NCBI GenBank assembly: GCA_905183005.1
Contig: CAJJDO010000008.1
Location: 684,927 to 748,926 of the forward strand
Direction of reading: 5' to 3'
Length of the DNA: 64,000 nucleotides
From: Paramecium pentaurelia
Lineage: Eukaryota; Ciliophora; Oligohymenophorea; Peniculida; Parameciidae
Both the position numbers and the translations under genes were made by a program. Of the stretch, positions 36,792 through 47,734 are shown piece after piece (within the stretch, counting starts at the first letter, position 1; each line of letters begins with the position of its first letter). Below the pieces are notes generated by a model, which made no database searches, was not told the origin of the DNA, and saw nothing but the letters and a program-made list of their open reading frames with translations.

Positions 36792-38105
36792 ATGATCGAA
36801 ATTGATTATAAACGAATTCCTTAATGGTTATAGGAAAGAAATAAATTAAATTAGGAATGGTCAAAAAAATATAAAGCTCTACAATTAAAACAATTAGAAA
36901 TTTTAGGTGAAAGCAAGAGTACATACACTTTTCAAGATTGTTCTGAAGAATTAGAAAAATTAAAGAACTCAGATGAAGGTGCTCAAAAAACGATTTTTGG
37001 AGGTTTCTCATCTAAATCTATAAAAACTATGGAGAATTTACTTAAACTCTATTAAAAAGAAAATCTACACCTAATTAATATGGGTTAGGCTCTAGTTTAA
37101 GTTTTGACATATGACATGTAAATTTTTACTTAATTTAAGACCAGGAATTAAAAAGTAATTAATATTGAATGATTAATAATTATAATCAACAGAACAAAGG
37201 ATTATTGATTCTCAAGTTTAAATATAAAATCATAAGTTATAATTTGAAAAACAATGTAAGAAGCATGGAATTGAAGGTTAAAATATAGAGGAAGAAGTTC
37301 CAAATATGATACTACAAATTCCACCTTTATTTTAAGAAATTGAATAATTAGCCTTAAATAATTAAACGATTTTAAATAGCATTGAATATTACAGATAATT
37401 TTCTATTTACACTAATCCTTCTTTAGATAAATCAAACATAGTTACACATCTAGAATCTTTTGTATTGAAAGGGAATTAAAAACCATTAGACTGGGAAATT
37501 ATTGAAGCTCCAAAAACAGAAGAGATTGATTGGATGAAATATATATAACCTTAGCAAGTGAATATACCTGATAGTGAACTATTGAATACATAATTTAGAA
37601 GCAATCTTATAATAAATTTAAATGAAGTAATAATAATAATAATAATAATTTAGTTAATTGGATTTTATTCAGCAAGATTGGAATAATTAAAATAAGATTA
37701 ATCAATAGTTAATTTTGATGCTTAAAATAAATTATTTGAATTATCATCATAAGAATTGTAAAATTATTTGAATATCTTACATTAATTATTAGATAAATTG
37801 ATTAGTCCTTGGCTTAGATAACTTTTACAATTAAAATCATCTGTTAAGTAAATAATTATATTAATTATAGAACTCAATAAAGAATTATTAAAAATTTAGA
37901 AGAATTTGCTATTTCAATAAAAAAGAGTGAATCAAATATTATTCATTCATAAAATAAAATAGCTGATTTGAAATCTGAATAATTTAAATTATAGAATTAA
38001 TTAAGAGATTTACAAAGTTAAGTTAGAAAGATGAAATAATTTACAGAGAAACAATTCACAGATTTATTTAAAACAGAAATCAAATTGATTGGATGTGATT
38101 GTTGA
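36792..38105 (+). CDS. CDK5RAP3: CDK5RAP3 homologue (UFMylation adaptor)
   Basis: 413 aa with three introns (22, 27 and 23 nt). The N-terminus IPQWLQERNKLNQEWSKKY and the block KTIFGGFSSKSIKTMENLL followed by LYQKENLHLINM align with KNIFGRYSSQRMKDWQEI and LYEKDN in human CDK5RAP3. Then comes YDIPGIKKQ (YEIPSLKKQ in human) and CKKHGIEG (CKQYGITG). The rest is a coiled-coil bundle. CDK5RAP3 works with UFL1 and DDRGK1 at the ER ribosome in UFM1 conjugation. Only one IDW-type UFM1-binding motif (EEIDWMKY) is visible, against three IDWG motifs in the human loop, and it lacks the glycine. The stop is 16 bp from the convergent PCID2 stop. Confidence 0.88.
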
Positions 38106-38121
38106 TAATATAATACAGATA

Positions 38122-39418
38122 TCAATTTTACCAATTAATTTCATGTGGTCTATTTTTAAAAGGATCTTAACTGAGAGTGATAGCATAAATTTCTTTCGCA
38201 TTATTCAAATAGATTTGGCCTTAAATTAATTATAAATATATTAGATTGGCTATTATGCAACATACTTCAGATATAGTAGGGTTGCTATTCAGAGGATGTG
38301 ATATTCGAAATGCCTGATTTACTAAATAGTAATTAAAGTACTTTTTAAAATTGATTCAAATGTATTTTATTCACCTTTTAATTAATCAGCCATACTTTTC
38401 TACATAAATTCCTATAACAAAGCACTTTCAATTGATCCATTAATATTAATAGACTTCTCTTAATCCAAATTGATCTATATTTATCAATTGCTTCTTATAA
38501 TCCTGCAATATTTCCTTATTTTACACTTGTACATAATAAATCATATTCTTTAAATTATTCAATTAATTCTTTTTTTGGATATCTTCCCATAAACATATTA
38601 ATAGGTATTAAATATTTTAAGACTTATCTAGCACATGATATTCCTTTTTATGTTCTTGGACATTCTTATAAAACTTAAGTTAAATGTTATGATGCATCTA
38701 CAAATTTAGAATGAAAGATAAGAATTCTACCTTTATAATAATGATAAGTAATTTAATCTTATTTAGGTGATGTTAAAAGTAAATTTTATTCTTTTTCAAC
38801 TTTATCACAATCAGCAGCTCTATCAAATTTAAAACCTTTAAAATATATCTTCATTTATTAATTAGCATTCAATAATTTAAGTTTTTACATATTCTTAATA
38901 TTGACTTCTCTTCCCATTTCTTAAAATATTTATAAACTTTTGCTTTCAAGAGTCTCTTAAGCATGAGATGCCCTTTTTACTGCTTCAGAATCTTTTGCTT
39001 TTCTTTTCATTATTTATACAATCTTATATTGTTCAGTAACAACCTGTTTACATAAAAATTAATATATTTAAGAACGTTATTCATCTAAAAGCCATTTAGT
39101 ATTTTTAAAAAGATTTTCAAAATGATCTATAACATTAGCACTTCCTCTTTCTCTTTCTACATAATATAAGAGTAAATTGCATAATAAATCAACCCAACCT
39201 GGATGACTTAAACGAGCATTATCATTTAATTTCTTACATGCTTCTGAATCATTTTCTAATCTTAATTGTTTTAATGTTTATTCTATATCTAATCCTAATA
39301 AACTTTATTCTTTTCCAGAAAATATACGTTTCAAACAACTCATTGCTTCTAAGCATTTCCCTTCACGAAAATACCTTAAAATTATGAGAAGTATATTTTC
39401 CGATTTTTTTGCAATCAT
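38122..39418 (-). CDS. PCID2: PCI-domain protein PCID2/Thp1 homologue
   Basis: 422 aa with one 28-nt intron near the 3' end (GTACTTTAATT...CAG). The sequence runs through helical repeats to YYKGRILIFHSKFVDASQHL, then RQVLKYLIPINMFMGRYPKK and LCTSVKQGNIAGLQEAI, a PCID2 pattern. The winged-helix end reads ISEVCCIIANLIYLQLIQG and closes with TLSQDPF. In the TREX-2 complex Thp1/PCID2 links transcription to mRNA export at nuclear pores. An internal TAG-AG 20 nt into the intron is a competing splice site that would give a stop. Diverges from UTP6 by 16 bp. Confidence 0.9.
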
Positions 39419-39434
39419 ATATTTTATTTAATTA

Positions 39435-40916
39435 ATGGCTGACAAAATTAGGTACACTTTAGAAAAGTTTATTCCTGATCTCTTGGCTCTCTAAAAAAAG
39501 CAGGTATTCTCTAAGGATGAAGTCAAAGACATTCTCCATAAAAGGGAAGAATTCGAATACATGTTATAGCGTAGAACACACAATTTAAGCAATTATATGT
39601 AATTACTTGACTATGAATATGGGTTGGAAAGACTCAGAAGATAAAGAAATAAGGAACGTTAAGTAAAGAAGGTTACTACAAGGGATTATGCTATAGTGAA
39701 AAGAATTATATATATTTGGGATAGGATAATGAATAAATATCGATACAATATCGATTTATGGAAACAATATTTAAGTTTTTGTTATATCATTGAATCAAAG
39801 AAACATTTCTTCAAGGTTATTACTAAAGCTTTGAATTTTAATCCATATAATACTGATCTATGGTTAGCAGGTGCTCTCTTTGAATTAGAAAAAGCTCATA
39901 ATCCAATTAAAGCAAGAAAAATATTTTACTAAGCTTTAAGAATTAACAATAAAAATATAGATTTATGGGGAAGTTATTTAGATTTCGAATTGAATCAATT
40001 ATAAATTGGATAAGAATAGAATGATGAAATCAAAAATATAGATGGATTTTTACCATTAAATACAGTAGAACCAATAACACAAATTAAATCAAAAAAGCTT
40101 GATGGAATTAAATAAATTATATAATTAGCAATTGAAAATTGTGATAATTCTGAATTAAGAAAGTTATTCAAAAAAATTTTACTTAGACATAATTAAAATG
40201 AATTAGCTGAAGAAATTAGCTAAACATAATAATTAAATAATTCAGAATAAATAATAAAATTCCTAATAGAAAATTAAAATGATATTGAAGTATTTGATAA
40301 ATTAAAAGAATTAAATGTTGATTACAAAAATGAATTATTATAATTATTTAAAGATAAAGCAAATACTTTGGATACTTTTTGGTCACTCGCTTTTTAATAA
40401 CCAGAATTATAATCAATTCTATTAACAGAAATAAAAAATAAACCTATAAAATTAAAAATTTAACTTGTTTAGAAAGGTTATTTATCTATTGAATAAATAA
40501 ATGTATAAGAAATTTCTAAATTAAAAAATAAAAAAGATTTACTTGAAATATTACTATTATTAGTACATTTATACAAAAAAGAGTTTTCATTTGATATTGC
40601 AAAATAAAATCTTTTAGGATAAACTGAATTATTTGAGACCTTCCTAGATGAATATTATCCTTTATTAAATAATGAATAATAATAATAACTTCTTAATTGG
40701 TTGGAAAAGTAGAAATAATTTTGCCCTTTAAAATATCATAAATTAAGAAAATTAGATTTTGTATAATTAATTAAATTGACAGAATATCATCCAAATGTAG
40801 ATACATGGAAATTTGTATTAGAATAAACAAAATAATAATTTCCTTAAAAGATTACTCAAGTTATGACTAGTATATAATTTTTAGATCCTTAAATAAGAAA
40901 TCAATTGTTAAAATGA
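39435..40916 (+). CDS. UTP6: U3 snoRNP component UTP6 homologue
   Basis: An intronless 493-aa gene (494 codons including TGA 40914-40916). The N-terminus MADKIRYTLEKFIPDLLALQ, then EFEYMLQRRTHNLSNYMQ, matches UTP6. HAT (half-a-TPR) repeats follow, such as IYIWDRIMNKYRYNIDLWKQ, ALNFNPYNTDLWLAGALFEL and ALRINNKNIDLWGSYLDFEL. UTP6 is part of the UTP-B subcomplex of the small-subunit processome, acting in 18S rRNA maturation in the nucleolus. The C-terminal third is Gln-rich and less conserved. Length is somewhat below the human protein (about 597 aa). Confidence 0.9.
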
Positions 40917-40994
40917 TTGTGTTAATCTGTTTTTATGTATAAAAATTTAGAAATATTTTATTTATAAAATATTTAAAAATCAAAGCGACCACCA

Positions 40995-41574
40995 TCATTT
41001 TATATTTTTAATTTTATTAGCTAAATATTAAGGAATTGTAATTCCATTTCTTGGTGTTCTAAGGCTATCTCTTAAATGATAACTAAAATAGAGTTCTGCT
41101 CTAGAATATTTAGGAGTTCTTATTTTTTTTGGTAAATCAAAAATATTGTGATTCAATTATGCATTTGCTTTTTTTAATACATCTTATTTAATGCTAGGAC
41201 ATCTTTAATTTTCTCTTCTTGAAATAATTAAAGATCTTATTTATTGTTATCGTTCATCATTTCTACTAGGAGATGAAAATCTTGTACATCCTCTACTTCT
41301 ATTACTTTCCTAATAATTCATTTCTATTGACTAATTTTATTCCTTATAAACTATTTTTTTGGACTAATTCAATTTGACTATTTTTTACAAGCATTTATGC
41401 CATAATTATAGGATTGTTTTTTATTTTTCTAAGTTTTATAGTGCAAGGCATTGCTTTATAAAATTTATCAGTATGAGTATTTTGATATATTTCAAGTTCA
41501 TTTTAGCTTTCTAAGCATTCTTGAAATTTCCTAAATAGGGCAGTATCATATAATTCACTTTTTTATTAGTCCAT
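40995..41574 (-). CDS. Small protein of unknown function
   Basis: 185 aa from two exons joined across a 22-nt intron that starts GTC and ends AAG. The N-terminal part (ELYDTALFRKFQECLESQNE) is helical. The C-terminal part is basic and Ser/Arg-rich (SNRSRGCTRFSSPSRNDE), finishing with SLRTPRNGITIPQYLANKI. I recognise no family. The first exon alone would close soon after the junction, so the intron is needed. Confidence 0.7.
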
Positions 41575-41854
41575 AAAATATTAACAGTATTAATATGTTT
41601 ACATTTTTTTATATTTTCCTTTAAGTTATAATCTATATTTGTATCATTTATGAAATATTTCCTAAATTTATAATAATTTTAGTTTAAAATGGATTGCCTA
41701 ATATCTATTATTCTTATGTTTTTATTTAAGGAAAAATAAAGAGATAACAAGAATTATGAGTAAATTCTATTAGCTTATTCTCAAAGAAATTATTGTAATC
41801 TGATTGATTTAATTCATTTCATGATAAAAATGATTCAGATTTTTAAAGTAATAA
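41575..41854. other. Intergenic spacer
   Basis: About 280 AT-rich bases, no coding signal. Confidence 0.45.
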
Positions 41855-42646
41855 ATGGCAAAAATTGCTAATGATTTGTTTATAAAATAGCAAACTAAAC
41901 TATATATTAAATTTATTATAACTAATTATTCCAATTAAGAATAAATTTTTTATTATAAATAAGCATTAAATAGTAAATTTTTCTAATAGACTTTTATTAA
42001 ATATTCAAATTTAAAGTAGAATTACCAGCTAAACTAATAATAAATAATTGAATTAAAATATAATAGTTTAAAATATCCTTTTAATTTTTAATTTACTTAA
42101 ACAGATTTATTTGATAAAGTTTCACAATAAATGATTAATTCTTTAATACGATCTTGTCAATTTAAAAATACTTAAATAAAAAGTACTTTTTTTAAGAAAA
42201 TATCTTAAATATTAATTAATTTTTCTAATTTTGAATCAATAAACAACCTGAATAAAGAATTAAAAAAACGATTAGAAAATAAAAAAGAAAATAAGAAGAT
42301 TTAAGTTTAAATTTAAAATTCCCACTCAACTATTAAGATAACATTAACAAATTTGTCCCAACTAAGCCATTATTTTAATAAAGAAAAAGATTTGATAAAT
42401 TTTAATGAATAGTGGAATTACTGTTAATTTGCTAATAGTCTTAATTAATTAAATAAATAAAATTTCATCAAGAAATATGATGTCATTTCTAAAAGAAAAC
42501 TAGTAGCTAGTAGTGTGTTATAAATTAAATCAATTCACAAGTTTACAGATTTTTACATAAATTTGAAATTATTCTTTTTAAATAGAATACTTGTCAATTC
42601 TGATTTATAAAATCCAATTCATTATTCACAAATTAACTAACTTTGA
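41855..42646 (+). CDS. Uncertain ORF, frame continues past TGA
   Basis: A single-exon frame of 263 aa, rich in Asn, Gln, Lys, Ile and Phe, with KDLINFNEQWNYCQFANSL and ISKRKLVASSVLQIKSIH. The same frame stays open for about another 95 codons beyond TGA 42644-42646 (to about 42,940), with protein-like stretches such as RNFMIPNVIWFKEKKF. No GT-AG intron removes the TGA. This may be a recently decayed gene, a real gene with a non-coding tail, or chance. No family recognised. Confidence 0.4.
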
Positions 42647-43103
42647 AATCCTAAATTAAGAAATAATATTACTAGTTTAATTTCTTCAAATGATACATAA
42701 ACATTTTAAGAAAAATGGAATTAATTTTAAATTAGAAATTTCATGATACCCAACGTAATTTGGTTTAAAGAAAAGAAATTTGACAAAATTTATAAGTTGA
42801 TTCATGATTTCTATTATTAAATATATCATTTAATTGTGTCTCTAAGGATTTTAAAACATATTTAATAAATTGATAGTTATTAGTGTTGCTTATCTAAAAA
42901 TTTGTTAACGATGAAGCAATTTATATGGAAATATTGAATTAAAATAATAATATATAAAATATAATGATTTAGAATTTAAAAATTGATTTGAGGATTCTAT
43001 AAATATATATATATATATAAGACGTTTAAAATAATTGGATGATATTAATAGGTGAGAATTTAGAATGCTGATATATAAATATAATTAATAAATAAATTAT
43101 TTA

Positions 43104-44541
43104 ATGGGAGCTTGTACATCAACTAAGCAAAAAAGATATGAAATAGTAAGAACATTAATGCCATATAAGTAAATTTAATGAATATCTATTTAGAGTTCAC
43201 ATAATGGCAATAATTTGGCCAAAGAATTAGCACAACTTATTTGATTTTGAGTCCAGTTCGTATTCGGTAAAAGAGATTGAAGTCGATTTTTCAGGTAATT
43301 TGATATAAAATCTATTATTTTAGCTCAATTAGCAACAGTGGATAAAGAACTTGTTGCTTTAACAAAAAGTGAATGGGCTCGTAACTCGATTGAAATAGCA
43401 AATATTACATTAAATGAATAATAAGCTTTTATTAACAGTATATCTTAATAACAAGATCATAAACTATGGGCAGTGTTGAAATCGGAAGCTAATTAGTTTT
43501 AATCAATAGATGTATGAGTTTTAATATATATAAAGCATTGGGATTTAAAAATAGGAGATATAATAAAGTTAGGAAGAGTTAAAATGCATTTATTAGAATA
43601 TGCATTCATGACTCCATGTGATGAGACAACTCAATATTAAGATGAATAAGAAGATGATATTTAAACAATTAATGATGTTGCAAGTTGTAGAATATGCTTT
43701 TCAAGTAAGGCAAGTGAAATAAACCCATTGATAAGTCCATGTAAATGTGAGGGATCAGTAAAATATATACATTTAGAATGTTTATAAAAATGGATAGGAA
43801 TATAATTGAAAATTAAATAAGGTGAACATTTTATCTAATATCTTTGTAAAAGATTGGATTGTGAAATTTGTAAGTTCACATTTAGAAATACTTATACATA
43901 TTAAGATAAGAGTTATTCAGTTCTGAAATTACCAAAGCCAAAATCTTCATATATAACTTTCAAAATTACAAATGATGATAAATCTAAAGAAGCTATGATA
44001 TATGTTGTTGAAATAGGTGAAAAAACGGAATTGAAAATTGTAATAAATTGATTTCTAATAAATCTAGGGTAGAATTCCAGATTGTGATATTAAATTAAGA
44101 GATATCTCCGTTTCTCGATCTCATGCTATGTTGAAATTAATACCAACTAGTAAACACACAGTTGAGAATCCAGATTATATAATAAGAGTTTAGGATTGTA
44201 AAAGTAAATTTGGTACTTTGGTGTTGGCTCAAGATGAAGATTTACTTATTATACCAGAAGATGGGAAGTCTCCAATCTTATTTTAAACTGGGAGAGTTCT
44301 TTTATAATGTGTTTAAAAAAAAAAATTAAATTAAAAACCTGCTTATAAACATCCTGATAATGTAGTATTAATTTAAATCGAAACAAAACCTTAATTAGAT
44401 CAATAAGAATAAATGTAAGATTCATTTGTGACTCATGATGAACTTACTGCTGGTGATATTATCATTAATAATTCTTAAAATCCACATCAACCTTAACCAA
44501 ATAATGATATTAAGTAAAATAGTATCTGCGATGAAAGATGA
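43104..44541 (+). CDS. RING-CH (MARCH-type) plus FHA domain protein
   Basis: 443 aa, five exons (introns 25, 29, 24 and 28 nt). The N-terminus MGACTSTK is a candidate N-myristoylation/palmitoylation site. After a variable region, WDLKIGDIIKLGRV begins an FHA-like fold. A zinc-binding RING-CH domain is inserted: CRICF, PLISPCKCEGSVKYIHLECL, then CEICKFTF, with the C4HC3 pattern of MARCH ubiquitin ligases. FHA elements resume with IGRIPDCDIKLRDISVSRSH and SKFGTLV. FHA domains bind phosphothreonine, so the product may be a membrane-tethered ligase recruited by phosphorylation. No membrane helices are seen, unlike animal MARCH proteins. Confidence 0.87.
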
Positions 44542-44613
44542 TACAAAGGTTAGTATTATTTCATTGATTTATTTAATATTTTATATATATATAATTTCAT
44601 ATATTCAATTTAT

Positions 44614-45652
44614 ATGAAAAAAAAATAATAATAAGCATCATAACCATAATGTCAAACACCAAAATCAAAACATGTAATCTAACCAATTGCATCCCCAAAT
44701 TCAAATTCAAATTCATTTTCATAAATATTTCAATCTTATTATCCACGTACTCCTGTTAGAAAAGTAAATCAATAAAAGTAATTTTTGAAATTATCAATTT
44801 AGAAAAGATTAGTTAGGTTAAGTAATGGAAAAAGGTGTAACCAAATATGCTGTTGTTACTTAAGTGACTTTTAATTCTACTACTAAATTTAAATCTTTGT
44901 CACTTCAAGAACATTTCGCTCAATTTTAAGTTTATGATAAAAGAAATAAAATTGCTGATAATGAATGGAGTCTATTAAATTTAAAATCATCATCAACACT
45001 ATCAAATAAAACACAACTATTTTACACTTTAACTAATGTGTTTTAAGAATATAAAAAAAATCCCAATAATTATTTCATGATTTCAAATGCATTATTTTTG
45101 GCTTTTTTTTCATATTCAAATTAAAAAATACCTTATTGTCTTTTTATAACAAGACAAGATGCTTTAAATAAATAATTATAGAAATCATAATTTTTAGAAT
45201 AAAAACAAATAGAATCTATTGTTTTAGGTATTGAAACACCATTATCAGTATTATTTCCAACAAATCCTACTTAATTTCCTACTAAATATACATTATCATT
45301 AATATAAAGAAAACATATTTTATACTTATTCAATATTATACTTAATATTGGAATAGAAAAAGAGATAATGGATGTGGCTGCTAATTTTACATTTCATAAC
45401 TCTTATTTCAATAGTGTTCAAACATATAATGGAGTTGATTAAATTGAAAATGAAACATAAAATTTATTTGATAATAATACAGAGTATAAAATATCATTTG
45501 AGGGATTATATAACATTTAACAAATTATTGATCTAAAAAATTAACTTTAATAGAGTAATCCAGATATAGTAGTTTCTGATATCAAATTAAGTCCATTAAC
45601 AACTCTAATAAATGATAAATTACTTGATTAGATAAATAATGAATTATAATGA
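44614..45652 (+). CDS. Protein of unknown function, 337 aa
   Basis: Two exons joined by a 25-nt intron near 44,778. A Gln/Ser/Asn-rich head (SPNSNSNSFSQIFQSYYPRT) is followed by a folded region with KYAVVTQVTFNSTTKFKSLS. Further strands such as LFYTLTNVFQEY and SIVLGIETPLSVLFP follow, and it ends in LDQINNELQ. I recognise no family. It lies 72 bp after the RING-CH/FHA gene on the same strand; the spacer contains a TGA in each frame and I treat the two as separate genes. Confidence 0.72.
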
Positions 45653-46119
45653 ATATTTTTATCATTATTATTACTACTTAAATTATTAATCAACATCTTC
45701 ATCTTGTTATTAATTTCCATCCTCTTCAATTTTCAATTTTATCATCTTAACCATTTTTCATCTATATATATATATATATATATATCAAAAAATAAAATAG
45801 TTTAGTATTCAAATAAACCTATTCTTTTTATTTATGAATTATTTCATTTTGCCAGTAGAATTTCAGATCTAATTTTCTAATTTTTATAACAATAAATTAA
45901 TAAATATAGATTAATCTAATTTGGAATTAACTCAAGATTTATTTATTTAATTTCTATACATTTTCCTATTTATTCTAAATTTATCAAATAATATAATAAA
46001 TATTTTTGGTGAATATTTTCAATAATATAAAAATAGAAGAATTAAATTAAAGTTATAAATTAAAACAATAAAAATCAAGTTTCTTTATAATTTACATATA
46101 TATAAAAATCCAGTTCTTT
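45653..46119. other. Convergent intergenic region
   Basis: About 470 bases between convergent genes. Contains a TA dinucleotide tract (about 45,762-45,784) and otherwise featureless AT-rich DNA. Confidence 0.5.
45762..45784. repeat. TA dinucleotide tract
   Basis: An uninterrupted TATATA run of about 23 bases in the convergent spacer. A simple repeat, likely variable in length. Confidence 0.8.
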
Positions 46120-47714
46120 TCATTACAAAATTTTTTTGAAGGGCATGATTGTGTCTAATTGTCTTTTACTGACTTTAGGACTAAATAAATGTCTGTGTAT
46201 ATTGATTGTTGTTTAAGTACTGAATTGTCTTGTTGAGTTTTCTTTATTATATCTTGTTGTAGTTGTGTTAATTGTTTTCCTATCTGTTAATTACTTTTTA
46301 GAAGAGAAAGATTTCTTATCTATATCAAAAAATGGTGTAAATGGTTCTGATAACATTTTTCTATGTTTAGGTGATATTATTCTAATTTAAATTAATATAG
46401 TACCTTTTTTAAAGTAAAGCATGACTGAAAAGATTTGAATAATCTTTTTCAAACACTGTTTTATATAATTCAATCGAAGTTTAAGTGATTTATGAACTAG
46501 TTTTCTAAGATTTTTTATCACTTAATAACCTTTCTAATCTTTCATGATGAAATTTCTTTTCTACTGATTATGAATTTTTTTTATCAAATTATTATATAGT
46601 TTCAACAGGCAATAAATATAGTTCACATTATGATGATTTTGAAATAGCTCTGTACTCTCTTGGAATAGATTATTAAACTTCTTCATGTCCAAAGACACAA
46701 CCCATTTAAAGTAAAGTAATTGAGACTGTTTTATTCTTAGGAAATACTTTTAGTAATTCAATTTCTCCTTGTTTAATAAAATATATATATTCTGGAATTG
46801 AATTTTCCATATAAATAACACTAAACATTGAAGGTTTTTAAACAATTATATTCTCTAAAATACCCCTTAATCTTTTATCAGATAATTTGCTAAAGAGTTC
46901 AAAATTTCTAAGTAAAGAAATCTTTTCATTTTTAACTTGATCATGATATTATTATAAAATGGCTTAAAAGTCTGGATTTGCTAAGGTAATCATTACTGTA
47001 TCCTAAGTACACAATACAGTTGCTGTTCTAGTCACATTACCTATTAGAGCTATCTCTCCAAATTAATCTCCTGTACAACACATATTTACTATATGCAAGC
47101 TTGGAAATAGTCTTTTCACCAAATTATCTAACCATTTATCAATCGATATTTGATTGGGATTATTAGTATATTCTTCAATTAAGGATTCTTAATCGACTTT
47201 TTGAATATCTACAAAAATCAACTATATAATTGAATAATTACTGATTCCTAAAAAATTGCCATAAGCCTGTGCCATGATTATATCTTTAAGAGCTCTATTG
47301 TTAAAGGCAGACAAACGAGGACTGTAGATTGCAGATGATCTTCTAAGTTAAGATGGATTAGAATCTATTCCTTTTTAATACTCTTCAATAACTTATTGAT
47401 GAGTAATGCTTTTATCATTTGGACATAAAATTGCAACTTATCCCTATAGAATTACATAAAACTATTCAACATTATTAGAACCTACCAATCAAAATGATGT
47501 TACCATAATGAAATATGACTTCTCCTTTTTTGAATTCTCTCAATTAGATCTTTTTTAGCATTTAACAATATAATGCTGGATCAAATAATTACTATTTTTC
47601 TTTAAAGAATTTAAGATCTTGAACACCCTTAGCAATTATATCAATAATATCTTTGCTTCTATTTCTATAAGTCAAGGCTTGTTTCAAATCACTTAGACTT
47701 TTTTATTAATCCAT
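46120..47714 (-). CDS. Cyclic-nucleotide-binding domain protein
   Basis: 516 aa with two 22-nt introns. The first cNMP-binding module begins after MLKKIQLREFKKGEVIFHYG and VEQFYVILQGQVAIL. It is split by a ~90-residue insert before GDQFGEIALIGNVTRTATV, where FGEIAL and RTATV match the phosphate-binding cassette including the arginine. A second module (ENSIPEYIYFIKQGEIELL, GCVFGHEEVQQ) lacks the cassette arginine pattern and may not bind ligand. There is no kinase or channel domain, so it resembles a stand-alone cAMP/cGMP sensor or a PKA-regulatory relative. The basic C-terminal tail is rich in Thr and Lys. Ends in a region convergent with an unknown gene. Confidence 0.85.
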
Positions 47715-47734
47715 TATAATATTATAGTTATAAA

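Noticed and set aside
42989..43025. Short TA-rich run considered as an origin or telomere-addition site
   Set aside because: Too short and lacks the G-rich ciliate telomere repeat; simple AT sequence is common throughout.
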